Part shown: in pieces, positions 26,631 through 35,466 of the stretch
How positions within the stretch are numbered: the first letter of the stretch is position 1
Layout: each line of letters starts with the position of its first letter
Assembly (NCBI GenBank): GCA_016705475.1
Contig: JADIYD010000010.1
Location: 294,039 to 358,038, forward strand
Length of the DNA: 64,000 nt
Direction: 5' to 3'
Source of the DNA: Betaproteobacteria bacterium
Lineage (GTDB): Bacteria > Pseudomonadota > Gammaproteobacteria > Burkholderiales > Rhodocyclaceae
Translations under genes and position numbers: made by a program
Notes under the pieces: generated by a model
What the model was told of the DNA's origin: nothing
Databases searched by the model: none
What the model saw: only the letters and a program-made list of their open reading frames with translations

Positions 26631-27257
26631 ATGACGACTTTTGATCATGAAGCTTTTTGGTCGGCACGCTATCGCGACATTGGCGACGACTACCTGTTCG
26701 GCACGGCGCCCAACCGTTTTCTCGCCTCGCAGGCCGCCAGTTTTGGGGCAGGCATGCGCGTACTGTCAGTTGCTGACGGGGAGGGCCGCAATGCCGTCTG
26801 GCTGGCCGAGCAGGGTTGCCAGGTAACTGCAACCGAGATATCGCCGGTGGCCCTCGAAAAAGCAGCCAAACTGGCTCGTGGCCGCAATGTTGCGGTCGAC
26901 TTCGTGCAGGCGGATATTCTGAACTGGGACTGGCCGCGGGAGGAATTCGACGCCGTGGTCGGCATCTTCATCCAGTTCGCCACGCCGGCCGAGCGGCCGC
27001 GCCAGTTGGCGGGCATGAAGCAGGCGGTTAAACCGGGCGGTTTGCTGTTGCTGCAGGGCTACACGCCAAAACAGCTGGAATACAAGACGGGTGGGCCGTC
27101 AGCGGTGGAAAATCTCTACACCGCGGAGATGTTGCGAGCGTTCTTTTCGGACTGGGAAATTGTGTCGCTTCATGAGCACGAGGACACGATCGAAGAAGGT
27201 ACTGCACACATCGGCCGATCAGCGCTGATCGACCTCGTTGCACGTCGTCCGCTATAG
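26631..27257 (+). CDS. Class I SAM-dependent methyltransferase (TehB-like)
   Basis: 208 residues. Motif I is MRVLSVADGEGRNAVWLAEQ, motif II ATEISPVALEKA, motif III/IV FDAVVGIFIQFATP and post-motif LLLLQGYTPKQLEYKTGGPS. The N-terminus (FWSARYRDIGDDYLFGTAPN) is typical of a common group of small-molecule methyltransferases annotated as TehB-like or thiopurine methyltransferase-like. Substrate not determined. Convergent with the small membrane protein gene, overlapping by 6 bp. Confidence 0.85.
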   Translation: MTTFDHEAFWSARYRDIGDDYLFGTAPNRFLASQAASFGAGMRVLSVADGEGRNAVWLAEQGCQVTATEISPVALEKAAKLARGRNVAVDFVQADILNWDWPREEFDAVVGIFIQFATPAERPRQLAGMKQAVKPGGLLLLQGYTPKQLEYKTGGPSAVENLYTAEMLRAFFSDWEIVSLHEHEDTIEEGTAHIGRSALIDLVARRPL

Positions 27258-27389
27258 GTAGATGACGGCCGGGAAGACGGCCACGGCCAGCACAATGACC
27301 AGCCATTCCAGATTGCGTCGGGCCAGGAAGCCCGTGAAATGAAGCACCAGTATGAAAATGGCGACGACGTAGAACAGCGCAAACAGCAT
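27252..27389 (-). CDS. 45-residue two-helix membrane protein
   Basis: Starts at the ATG 27387-27389 after AAAGGAA. Two hydrophobic helices, MLFALFYVVAIFILVLHFTG and WLVIVLAVAVFPAVIYL, are joined by a short basic loop (LARRNLE). A much longer open frame upstream is an antisense shadow of nadC. The clean ribosome binding site and amphipathic loop support a real gene; function unknown. It sits between nadC and the convergent methyltransferase. Confidence 0.6.
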   Translation of the reverse strand: MLFALFYVVAIFILVLHFTGFLARRNLEWLVIVLAVAVFPAVIYL

Positions 27390-27448
27390 CTGATATTCCT
27401 TTGGTAATTTTTTTATTGTCGGATTCTGACGACAATCACCCGTGCATT

Positions 27449-28312
27449 CTAGCCGACGAAACGCATGGAGAGATCGAGCGCCTTGACGTCTTTTGTCAGC
27501 GCGCCGACCGAAATCCGGTCGACGCCGGTTTCGGCAATGGCGCGGATGGTATCCAGCGTGACATTGCCGGAGCCCTCGAGAACTGCGCGTCCGGCGTTGA
27601 TGGCGACGGCCTGGCGGAGCAGATCGTTGTCGAAATTGTCGAGCAGGATCATCTTTGCGCCGGCATTCAGTGCCTGATTCAGTTCGTCGAGGTTTTCGAC
27701 TTCGACCTGAATGAACTTGCAGCGATCGGCTGCGCCAGCCGCCACTTTCTTGGCGGCATCCATCGCCTGGGCAATGCCGCCGGCCGCGTGGATATGGTTT
27801 TCCTTGATCAGAATGGCGTCCCACAGGGCAAGGCGATGATTGCCGCCGCCACCGGCGCGAACCGCGTATTTCTGGGCGATGCGAAGGCCGGGCAGAGTTT
27901 TGCGGGTATCGACGACCTGCGCTTTGGTCCCGGCGATCACATCGGCGTAGATGCGTGCCTTGCTGGCCACCGCAGAGAGCAGTTGTAGAAAATTGAGCGC
28001 GCTCCGTTCTGCCGTGAGCAAGGCGCGGCCGTTGCCGTCGATTTCGCAGAGCAGTTGATTGGCCGCGATGCGGTCGCCGTCGGCGGCATGCCATGTCACG
28101 CGTGCCGTCGGGTCACAGCGCCGCACGCATTCGTCAAACCACGCCCGGCCACACAGGACGCCGGGCTCGCGGCAGATTACGGTGGCCTTGACCTGGCGCT
28201 CGCCGGGAACAAGGCTGGCGGTCAGGTCGCCGGCGCCGACATCCTCGGCGAGGGCGGCATCAACATTGCGGGAAATCTCGGCGGCGAGCGGGTAGTCGAA
28301 GGCGATGGTCAT
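27449..28312 (-). CDS. nadC: Nicotinate-nucleotide pyrophosphorylase (carboxylating)
   Basis: 287 residues. Conserved blocks: AEDVGAGDLTASLVP near the N-terminus, ERSALNFLQLLSAVASKARI, DTRKTLPGLRIAQKYAVRAG and GGGNHRLALWDAILIKENHI, all quinolinate-binding; then VEVENLDELNQAL and ISVGALTKDVKALDLSMRF at the end. Makes nicotinate mononucleotide from quinolinate and PRPP in NAD biosynthesis. The gene upstream on the same strand is the NAD(P)H-hydrate repair enzyme, so both act on the NAD pool. Confidence 0.96.
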   Translation of the reverse strand: MTIAFDYPLAAEISRNVDAALAEDVGAGDLTASLVPGERQVKATVICREPGVLCGRAWFDECVRRCDPTARVTWHAADGDRIAANQLLCEIDGNGRALLTAERSALNFLQLLSAVASKARIYADVIAGTKAQVVDTRKTLPGLRIAQKYAVRAGGGGNHRLALWDAILIKENHIHAAGGIAQAMDAAKKVAAGAADRCKFIQVEVENLDELNQALNAGAKMILLDNFDNDLLRQAVAINAGRAVLEGSGNVTLDTIRAIAETGVDRISVGALTKDVKALDLSMRFVG

Positions 28313-28345
28313 TGCGGAGCGGGTGGCGACAGTGGAGAACGGATT

Positions 28346-29840
28346 TTACAGGCTACCGTGGCTGGCAACCCAATCGTTGAAGAGATCGCGCGCGGCGTCG
28401 ATAACTTCCCCGGCAGTCAGGCCGACCGGCCCGACACCCTTGGCGACGAGGCGATCAGCGGCCGCGCCATGCAGATGAACCCCGGCCAGAAGGGCCATTT
28501 CAGGCGGCCAGTTCTGGGCGAGCAGGGCAACGATCAGGCCGCTCAGTACATCGCCCATGCCGGCCGTGGCCATGCCCGGATTGCCTGTGGAATTCAGCCA
28601 TTTTTTGCTGTCGACCGCAGCAATCACCGTACCGCAGCCCTTGAGCGCGACATGGCAGCGATAGCGGCCGGCCAGTTCGCCTGCCGCCTTGAGGCGATCA
28701 GCCTGAATATCGCCGACTGTGCAACCAAGCAGGCGAGCCGCTTCGGCCGGGTGCGGGGTGAGGATGGCGGGCAGCGGGCGGCTGCGGAGAGCGGACTCAA
28801 GCTGCCTGTCCTCGGCCAGCAGGTTCAGCGCATCGGCATCAAGCACCAGCTGCATTGGCGCCTTGATCGATTGGTCGAGCAGATGCCGCGCTTCCGGCGA
28901 CTGGCCGAGGCCGGGGCCGCAGGCCAGCGCCTGGAGGTCGGCCTGAAACAAAGCCTCGGCGCGGCGAATCATGATTTCCGGTAGCAAGGGATCGACCGCC
29001 GGCGCCGCCGGATCGAGCATGCCGAGGTAAACGCGTCCGGCGCCCAGCTTGAGTGCGGCGCGAGCGGCCAGGAAGGCGGCGCCGACCATGGACTCACTGC
29101 CGCCCAGTATGCCGGCGCTGCCGAAACTGCCTTTGTGCGTATTGTTGCGGCGCGGTCGCAGAAAGCTAGAGAAGGCCTCCGTGCTGATCAAGCGGGCATC
29201 CGCCTCGGCCGTGGCTGCGGCATCCAGCGCCAGATCGGCAACTTTGATTTCCCCGCACTGATCCGGCCCGTCAGCCGTAAACAGCCCCGGCTTGGCAGCA
29301 ATGAAGGTAACCGTGTGCGTGGCCAGGATGGCCGGCGAAAAGACATGGCCGGTATCGGCGTTGAGCCCGGACGGGCAATCCAGGGCGAGCAAGGGGACAG
29401 CCGTCGCGCGCCGCCAGCCGGTTGGCGGCATCGATCCATTCAGCGTAGCGGCCGGCCGGCGCACGGGCGAGGCCAATGCCGAACAACCCATCGACAATCA
29501 GCGCCCAGCGGCTGATATCCGGAATCTCCGCCAGCACCGAACCACCTGCATCCAGAAACCGCCGGCGAGCTGCTGAAGCATCCGGCGGCAAGGTGTCCGG
29601 GTCGCCCGAAAAGACCAGCCGGACATCGAAAAACCGTGCCCGTAACAGCAGCCCAACCTCAAAGGCATCCCCGCCATTGTTCCCCGGCCCGGCCAGAATC
29701 AGCACCGGATCACCGCGGTTGGCAGCCAGCTCGCAGGCCCAATCAGCAGCAGCAGCGCCCGCCCGCTGCATCAACGGTTCTGCCGCATGAGCAGCCTCGA
29801 TGCGGCGTAAAGAAGGACTCAGGAAAAGTGCGGTATCCAT
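28346..29840 (-). CDS. nnr: Bifunctional NAD(P)H-hydrate epimerase/dehydratase (YjeF type), frameshifted
   Basis: Two frames make one gene. The first (from ATG 29838-29840) is the YjeF_N epimerase domain, with the loop LAGPGNNGGDAFEVGLLLRA and LIVDGLFGIGLARAP; near 29395-29412 the frame shifts at RLAAR and continues one base off as ATAVPLLALDCPSGLNADTG, then the ribokinase-like dehydratase domain: GSFGSAGILGGSESMVGAAF, ACGPGLGQSPEARHLL, DADALNLLAEDRQL, and GNPGMATAGMGDVLSG. Repairs damaged NAD(P)H. The single shift is most likely a sequence error. It lies 33 bp upstream of nadC. Confidence 0.9.
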
Positions 29841-29933
29841 GCTGCTATTCTAGGGGATAGCGCGGCATTCGATAGTGCGGTTTGGTGAAGCGGGATGGGC
29901 TGTTGATCTGTGAAAAGCCGCCATTCCTCGCGA

Positions 29934-30130
29934 TCAGGCTTCCGGTAAATCCATGACTACAACCAAGCCCCCCTCGGTCCGGTTGCTCGCGCTGACCGAG
30001 CCACGGTGTGCTTCAACGACTCGACGCGTGATCGCCAAGCCAAGCCCATAGCCGGCATGGGACTGGACTGACCCGCTGCGAACGAACGGGGCAAAAATAG
30101 CGGAAAGCTGAGGGCGACGATCTGCTGTTT
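29934..30130 (-). pseudogene. Histidine kinase C-terminal remnant (HATPase end)
   Basis: Only the last about 60 codons of a sensor kinase remain: SAIFAPFVRSGSVQSHAGYG continues as LGLAITRRVVEAHRGSVSAS and ends VVVMDLPEA. This is the F and G2 box of the HATPase_c domain. The dimerisation domain, N box and sensor part are gone; upstream sequence belongs to the MFS transporter gene, whose stop lies at 30136. A deletion or recombination fused the two. The open frame that continues through the MFS gene is incidental. Confidence 0.8.
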
Positions 30131-30135
30131 CAACT

Positions 30136-31209
30136 TCAGTTTGTAATGTTGAGCCGTTTCCTGGCGAAGAGATACAGAAAACCCAGAGAGATGAAGAAAT
30201 AGACTGACAGCCAGGGCAGTGATGCCCCGAATGCTGCTGTCGCCGGATCAGCCCTGCTCGCATCATGTTGATACGCCAGCAATCCTGCAAATGCCGTACC
30301 CAAAAAGCCATAAGAGAGGTTCGTGGCTAATCCCTTGAAGCTCAAAACCGTGGCACGCCGTTTCGATTCCACAACGGCATTGAGATGATGCGACACGACA
30401 AAATTCAGCAGATAAAACCCGAACCCCAGCGGTATCACAAACAACAATCCCCACACCGGAATCGCCATCGCCACGCCTATTAGTCCGCCCAGTAGCATTG
30501 CGCCAATCAGCGCGAGACTCCGAGAGGCATTCAGGGAGTGAACCAGCCGACGCCCGGCGGGTGCTGCAAAAAATCCAATCAGTGCAAATCCGGATCCCCA
30601 TAATCCGTAGCTCGCTTCCGGCAAATCGATCAGCCGGTAATAGGAGCTCGTAAACGTAAGAACAATGCGCACCGCGCTGTCATAAACGAGCGCGCAGGCA
30701 ATCAAGGCCAGCGGCATTGGTGAACGCAAAAGCCACTTCCCGGTTTCCCGTATTTGCTGCCAGGTATCGATTCCTTCGTCAGAAGCTCTTTGGACATGTT
30801 CGACATCCCTGAATCCAAGGCAGGCCATAAACAACGTAACAGCGCTGATAAGCGTCAACACGACGGGAAGCAAGCGGGTGCTTTCAGGCAGTAAATTCCA
30901 ATCGGCGCCAAACCATGAGCCAATTTTATTCAATGCGCCTGCGTCATAGATCAAGGCGCCGGCAATGCTCGAAAAGACAAAGGCCAGCGATTGATAGCGT
31001 CCAAGTTTTTCAAGCAGTAGCGGCCATCGATCGGCGCGTCCCAGTGCGGCCAGGGAGTCATACGCCAGCGCCTCATCCGCGCCACTTGCCGAAGCCTCCG
31101 CCGCCCCGCTCAGGATGCGATTCAGCAAAATACAGGTGATCAAAAAACCTGTACCAAGCAAAGGAGCGCTCAGCAAAAGCCCCATCTCCACCACCATCAG
31201 CAGGGAGGC
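30136..31209 (-). pseudogene. MFS transporter, C-terminal part, split by IS3 insertion
   Basis: About 358 codons giving eight to ten membrane helices of an MFS permease. It starts in mid-helix at ASLLMVVEMGLLLSAPLLGT; the missing 77 N-terminal codons are on the far side of the insertion element (32480-32710). Joining the two at the GGC target duplication restores one frame without change (GRRKLLMAASLLMVVEMG). The rejoined protein would be about 434 residues. Its C-terminus FLYLFARKRLNITN ends beside the kinase remnant. Substrate unknown; it belongs to an uncharacterised MFS group. Confidence 0.88.
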
Positions 31210-31268
31210 TGAGGTAGGCTGAAAAAAGTGGACGCCATCTGTAAGCTTGTTTTTACAGGAGGCATCAA

Positions 31269-31634
31269 ATGGAAAGAATACCGAAGGCGGTCTATACGCC
31301 GGAATTCAGGGCTGAAGCGGTGGCGCTGGTTTTTCGTGATGGACTGAAGGCATCCGAGGCTGCGAGACGGCTGGCGATATCGAAGAAGACACTGGACAAC
31401 TGGCTGATGCGTTCTAAGGCAGGCAAGTTGGCTGATATCGGCTCGAATCGTTCCCTTGTGAGTGAGCAGGAAGCCGAGATTTCGCGGCTACGCAAGGAAC
31501 TGGCTGAAACGCGAATGGAGCGTGACCTGTTGAAAAAGCGGCCGCGTACTTTGCGAGGGAGTCACTGCCCGGTACGCGGTCATGAAACAGAATCGACTCC
31601 ATTATCCGGTCAGTCTGATGGCTCGAGTTTTTGA
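31269..31634 (+). CDS. IS3-family OrfA (helix-turn-helix protein)
   Basis: MERIPKAVYTPEFRAEAVAL opens the HTH_Tnp domain; LKASEAARRLAISKKTLDNW is the DNA-binding helix-turn-helix, followed by a leucine-zipper-like EQEAEISRLRKELAETRMER. Conserved sequence ends at RDLLKK (about 31538), where a slippery A-rich stretch (GAAAAAGC) sits; after it, the conserved AAAYFARESLP reading is in the -1 frame. The remaining codons to 31634 are probably not translated in the transposase. OrfA controls and takes part in transposition. Confidence 0.85.
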   Translation: MERIPKAVYTPEFRAEAVALVFRDGLKASEAARRLAISKKTLDNWLMRSKAGKLADIGSNRSLVSEQEAEISRLRKELAETRMERDLLKKRPRTLRGSHCPVRGHETESTPLSGQSDGSSF

Positions 31635-32442
31635 GGTTTCGGTCAGCGGCTATCACGCTTGGGATGAGCGACCGCCGTCGAAACGCGCTCAGGAAGATGC
31701 GCAACTCTGTGTGGCAATTCGTGCCGCCCATCAGCGTACCCGGCAAACCTACAGCGCCGTGCGTTTGCAGCCCGAGCTTGAAGCCGATGGGTTTCGAGCT
31801 GGGGTGGGTCGCATCAAGCGATTACGGAAACAGATGAATATCCGCTGCAAGCAAAAACGGAAATTCAAGGCCACCACGAACTCAAATCACACGTTGCCGG
31901 TCGCCGAGAACCTGCTCAACCAGAGCTTTGCGGCGAAGCAGCCCAATGAGGCTTGGGTGACAGATATCACGTACATTCCAACTAACGAAGGGTGGCTCTA
32001 CCTTGCCGGGATCAAGGATATCTACACCTGCGAGATCGTGGGTTATGCCCTGGGCGAGCGCATGACCAAAGATCTGGTAGGCAGGGCCTTGTTTCAGGCC
32101 GTTACGGCGAAGCGCCCGTCACCCGGGCTGATCCATCATTCAGACCGTGGCAGCCAATATTGCAGTCATGATTATCAGCGACTCGTCAGCCAGTTTGGCA
32201 TGAAGGCATCCATGTCCCGGCGAGGCAATTGCTACGACAATGCACCGATGGAGAGTTTCTGGGGAACGCTGAAAAACGAACTCGTCCATCACCGCCAGTA
32301 CCACACCCGGAGCGAGGCAACTCAGGAGATCACGGAGTACATCGAAATCTTCTACAACCGATATCGCCGTCATTCGCGATTGGGCTATCTGTCGCCCGCA
32401 ACATTCACCCAACAATTCTATGCAGAACAGTTGGCAGCATAA
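31582..32442 (+). CDS. IS3-family OrfB (DDE transposase)
   Basis: 286 residues. HTH_21-like N-terminus, then the rve integrase core with the DDE triad visible: D128 in EAWVTDITYIPT, D188 in LIHHSDRGSQYCS and E224 in NAPMESFWGTLKNELVH. The C-terminal EIFYNRYRRHSRLGYLSPA is typical. In IS3 elements OrfB is made as an OrfAB fusion by -1 frameshifting; here the conserved -1 reading after OrfA (AAAYFARESLP) must change frame once more near 31570 to enter OrfB, so either this copy or the sequence carries an indel. Confidence 0.92.
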   Translation: MKQNRLHYPVSLMARVFEVSVSGYHAWDERPPSKRAQEDAQLCVAIRAAHQRTRQTYSAVRLQPELEADGFRAGVGRIKRLRKQMNIRCKQKRKFKATTNSNHTLPVAENLLNQSFAAKQPNEAWVTDITYIPTNEGWLYLAGIKDIYTCEIVGYALGERMTKDLVGRALFQAVTAKRPSPGLIHHSDRGSQYCSHDYQRLVSQFGMKASMSRRGNCYDNAPMESFWGTLKNELVHHRQYHTRSEATQEITEYIEIFYNRYRRHSRLGYLSPATFTQQFYAEQLAA

Positions 32443-32479
32443 ATCCGATGGCGTCTACGATTGACGACCTACCTCAGGC

Positions 32480-32710
32480 CGCCATCAGCAGTTTCCGTCT
32501 CCCAACTAAATCTGCCAATGCCCCTGAAGGCACTTCCAGCAATACAATCGTCACGGCCCAGACAGTATTTGCCAGGGCAAACTGCTCAGGGGTCAGTCCC
32601 AGATCCAGGAATAAAATAGCAAATACCGGATAATAAAATCGCGCGTTGAACAGAATCTTGAACAGGATAAACCTGCGGATGTTTCGTTCCAGTTGTTCAG
32701 GAGTGGCCAT
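32480..32710 (-). pseudogene. MFS transporter, N-terminal part, split by IS3 insertion
   Basis: 77 codons from the ATG at 32708-32710: MATPEQLERNIRRFILFKIL, first helix YYPVFAILFLDLGLTPEQFA, second helix ANTVWAVTIVLLEVPSGALA, then the MFS signature DLVGRRKLL. The frame is cut by the insertion element at the TSD and continues at 31209. The 270 bp upstream (32711-32983) hold no gene I can support. Confidence 0.88.
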
Positions 32711-32983
32711 TTGATTTCCGTGTTTCTGGCGGCCATTCTCATGCCTCGGTAGCCGTCTCCCTAGCAAGTTCCGCAGAAATGGCTTGGCGTGGGATGGCTT
32801 TTCTAGGGGATGAGGGGCTATTTGTTATCCAAATATCTGCCCCGGAATCTCAGTCTTCCGCCTGATCCGGGATAAGTTTTTCATTCTTGAAGAAGCCATT
32901 CAGCTTCCCTTGCTGCAGATATCCACAAGCAATTTTGCCATATTTTACAAGTGAATTGCCGCCGCAAAATCAGCCGGGATTGC

Positions 32984-33883
32984 CTATGTCCAAGCACATC
33001 TGGCCATCCGAATGGTCGTGGCGTGAATGCGGACAGTGTCGTCGATATTTCGCGCATAGCCGCCGGCCATGGCGATGGCGGCTGGGGTTCCGTGTTCGCG
33101 GCAGCGGGTGAAGACGTGGCGGTCGCGTTCGGCCAGGCCGTCGAAGCTCAGGCTCAGGCGGCCGAGGCGGTCGTCGTGGTAGGGGTCGGCGCCGGCCAGG
33201 TAGATGACGAGATCGGGGCGGGCGAGGTCGAAGGCGGTGTCGAGGCCGTGGGCGAGTTGCAGCAGGTAGGCGTCGTCGGAACAGCCGTCGGGCAGTTCGA
33301 TGTCGAGGTCGCTTTCTTCCTTGTCGAATGGATAGTTTCGGGCGCCGTGGATGGAGAAGGTGAAGATGCTGTCGTCGCCGCGCAGGATGTTGGCGGTGCC
33401 GTTGCCTTGATGGACGTCGCAATCGACGATCAGCACGCGTTCGACCCGGCCTTCGGCCTGCATGGCGCGGGCGGCGACGGCGGCGTCGTTGAAGACGCAG
33501 AAGCCTTCGCCGTGGTCGCGAAAAGCGTGGTGCGTGCCGCCGGCCAGGTTGGCGGAAACGCCATCTTCGAGCGCGGCGCGGCAGGCGCCGATGGTGGCCC
33601 CGGCCGAACGGCGCGAGCGTTCGACCATGCCTGTGCTCCACGGAAAGCCGATTTGCTTTTCGGCCGTTTTTTCCAGTTGACCGCAGGAAACGGCCTGGAT
33701 GTAGCTCAGGTCGTGGGCGCGGGCCAGTTCTTCGTCAGTGGCGGCGTGCGGCAGGTGAAAATCGGCTGGGCTGAACTCACCGCTGGCGAGCAAAGACTCG
33801 CGTAGCCGGGAATATTTTTCCATGGGAAAACGGTGCCCGACCGGCAAAGGCAAAACGAAGACATCGGTGTAGAACAGCTGCAC
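32984..33883 (-). CDS. Histone deacetylase-superfamily (acetylpolyamine/acetoin-utilisation type) hydrolase
   Basis: 299 residues starting with GTG at 33881-33883. Zinc-site signatures: GGTHHAFRDHGEGFCVFNDA with the His pair at 118-119, VDCDVHQGNGTA with metal ligands D156 and H158, and YLAGADPYHDDRLGRLSLSF with the third ligand; AGGYARNIDDTV holds the late Gly-Tyr. The bacterial members remove acetyl or acyl groups from small amines or proteins. It is 23 bp downstream of the thioredoxin gene, and these two may be co-transcribed with the ketosynthase operon upstream. Confidence 0.9.
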   Translation of the reverse strand: MQLFYTDVFVLPLPVGHRFPMEKYSRLRESLLASGEFSPADFHLPHAATDEELARAHDLSYIQAVSCGQLEKTAEKQIGFPWSTGMVERSRRSAGATIGACRAALEDGVSANLAGGTHHAFRDHGEGFCVFNDAAVAARAMQAEGRVERVLIVDCDVHQGNGTANILRGDDSIFTFSIHGARNYPFDKEESDLDIELPDGCSDDAYLLQLAHGLDTAFDLARPDLVIYLAGADPYHDDRLGRLSLSFDGLAERDRHVFTRCREHGTPAAIAMAGGYARNIDDTVRIHATTIRMARCAWT

Positions 33884-33906
33884 GGCCGATGCCTTCGCCG
33901 AAAAAC

Positions 33907-34773
33907 CTAGTTGAGCGCAGCCGACATCTTGCGGCGGAATTCGCGGATCAGGTCGTCGTACTGGTCGCTGCCGGCGAGGGCTTCGAACAGCGTCAGCAGG
34001 GCCTTGCGTCCGGCACCTTCGTCGAAGGCGCGGTCGCGGGTGACGACTTCGAGTGCGGCTTCCATCGCGGCGCGGAAGTTGCCCTGGGCGGCATAGGCAC
34101 GCGAGAGATCGAGGCGAACGCCATGATCGGCCGGGTTGGCGGCCAGTTTGGCTTCGAGTTCGGCCGTGTCGGCGGCACCGGCGGCACCGGCGGCGAGCGC
34201 CAGGCGGGCGCGCAGGGCGTTGGCGCGGTCGGCTTCCTGGGTGTACTCGCCGGAGAGCAACTGGCCAGCTTCGTCGTTGCGGCCGAGTTGCATCATGACG
34301 TCGACGGCGTCGAGCTGGATGGCCTGGTCTTCCGGCTTGGCCTTGCTGGCTTCGACCAGCTTGGCGAGGGCTTCTTCGAGCTTGCCTTCGATGACCAGCG
34401 CAGCGGCTTCGGCGCGCAGGTCGCCGCCGGGGCCGGCCGGCAGGGCGACGCGGTCGAGGAATTCACGCAACTGGCCTTCGGGCAGTGCGCCTTCGAATTC
34501 ATCGACGAGTTGGCCCTGGAACAGCACCTTGACCGCCGGAATGCTGCGTACGCCGAATTGCTGGGCGATTTCCGGGTTTTCGTCGGCATTGACCATGGCG
34601 AGCAGGAAGCGGCCCTTGTATTCCTCGGCCAGCTTTTCGAGCAGGGGCTTGAGTACCTTGCACGGCTCGCACCATGGTGCCCAGAAATCGACGACCACGG
34701 GCACGGTTTCGGCCGGCTGGAGAACCTTGGTTTCGAAATCTTCGATGGATACGTCAAAAGCAAATTCGGACAT
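33907..34773 (-). CDS. Thioredoxin-domain protein with TPR-like C-terminus (CnoX/YbbN-like)
   Basis: 288 residues. The N-terminal thioredoxin fold has WAPWCEPCK (Cys 35 and 38) in place of the usual WCGPCK, and the cis-Pro loop VRSIPAVKVLFQ. From about residue 115 on, helical repeats rich in Ala, Glu and Leu follow (AALVIEGKLEEALAKLVEAS, ALRARLALAAGAAGAADTAE), as in CnoX/YbbN, a chaperone-redoxin. It lies 17 bp after the chain-length-factor gene and before the HDAC gene. It probably acts in the cytoplasm as a general protein-folding helper, and may not belong to the biosynthetic pathway. Confidence 0.87.
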   Translation of the reverse strand: MSEFAFDVSIEDFETKVLQPAETVPVVVDFWAPWCEPCKVLKPLLEKLAEEYKGRFLLAMVNADENPEIAQQFGVRSIPAVKVLFQGQLVDEFEGALPEGQLREFLDRVALPAGPGGDLRAEAAALVIEGKLEEALAKLVEASKAKPEDQAIQLDAVDVMMQLGRNDEAGQLLSGEYTQEADRANALRARLALAAGAAGAADTAELEAKLAANPADHGVRLDLSRAYAAQGNFRAAMEAALEVVTRDRAFDEGAGRKALLTLFEALAGSDQYDDLIREFRRKMSAALN

Positions 34774-34790
34774 GGCGTGGCCTGTGTAAA

Positions 34791-35466
34791 TTAGAGTCGG
34801 GCGAATTCTACCGTTCGCCTCAGGGTGGCGGTAGATTGCAGGGATATTGTGGCGTTGTCGTTACGCCCCAGCCATTCGGCAAGGCGGGCCGGAAAGTCGG
34901 GCGTGTCGGGAAGAGCGTTGGTTGCTTCGCCTTCAACCAAATGGAGGCCGGTCGGCGAATTTTCAAGAGGCGCGCTGCTCAAAGCCAGCCAGTGTCCGCT
35001 CGCGGCATCGCTCGTGTGGTCGAGCTGGGCGCAGAGCACCTGGGCGCAACGGCCTTCGTCGAGCCAGATGATGGCGAGGCTGAGCAGCAGCGACCAGCTT
35101 GGCGCTGCCTTCGCTGTCGAGCGGCAGGTGCATGGCGGTTTGCAGGCCGGGTAAAAAGCTTTGGATCTGGGCGGCGGCGATGGCCGGCTGGGTGGCCAGA
35201 AAATCGTAAGGCATCGGCTCGGCGCTGCCGCCGCAGACTTCTTCGAGCAGGGTCAGCGTTTCGAGGCGCGGGCCGCTGGTCGATTGCCAGAGCAGGGTGG
35301 TGGGCAGGGTACGACGTTCGGCCGGCAGACAGGCCAGGGCGCCGACCAGCGCCAACTGGGTGAGCGGTGCGGCGCGGCGCAGCGGCTTGCCGAGCGCGGC
35401 GCGCACAGCAGCCGGCAGATTCGCGGGGGCGAAACTTTGGCTCAGCGTAGTCGTCAGGCTGATCAT
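34791..35466 (-). CDS. Ketosynthase chain-length-factor-like protein (ketoacyl-synt_2), frameshifted
   Basis: About 225 codons in two frames. The first (from ATG 35464-35466) holds LTQLALVGALACLPAERRTL, PTTLLWQSTSGPRLETLTLL and PYDFLATQPAIAAAQIQSFL; near 35060-35110 one base is off, after which VLCAQLDHTSDAASGHWLAL runs to the stop. This is the short, N-terminal-only ketosynthase-like family found in aryl polyene and related clusters. No active-site Cys is visible, as expected for a non-catalytic partner. The start overlaps the ketosynthase stop (ATGA), so it should form a heterodimer with it. The frameshift is probably a sequence error. Confidence 0.75.

Larger units (their letters stand above)
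31210..32476 (+). mobile_element. Complete IS3-family insertion sequence (about 1.27 kb)
   Basis: The ends are imperfect inverted repeats that start TGAGGTAGG and share GACGCCATC about 22 bases further in (left 31210-31240, right 32446-32476). The 3-bp direct repeat GGC flanks it (31207-31209 and 32477-32479). It contains orfA and orfB of the IS3 type. It interrupts an MFS transporter gene. Confidence 0.92.

Noticed and set aside
27390..28094. N-terminal extension of the small membrane protein into nadC
   Set aside because: Antisense or out-of-frame reading of nadC, Arg/Ser/Pro-rich; the clean ribosome binding site is at 27389.
32711..32983. Possible gene between the MFS start and the HDAC gene
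   Set aside because: Short frames only, one with a plausible peptide (GKIACGYLQQGKLNGFF) but no start or family match; not supportable.
33970..34794. Long plus-strand open frames opposite the thioredoxin gene
   Set aside because: GC-rich antisense shadows of 33907-34773; no conserved protein blocks and no start signals.
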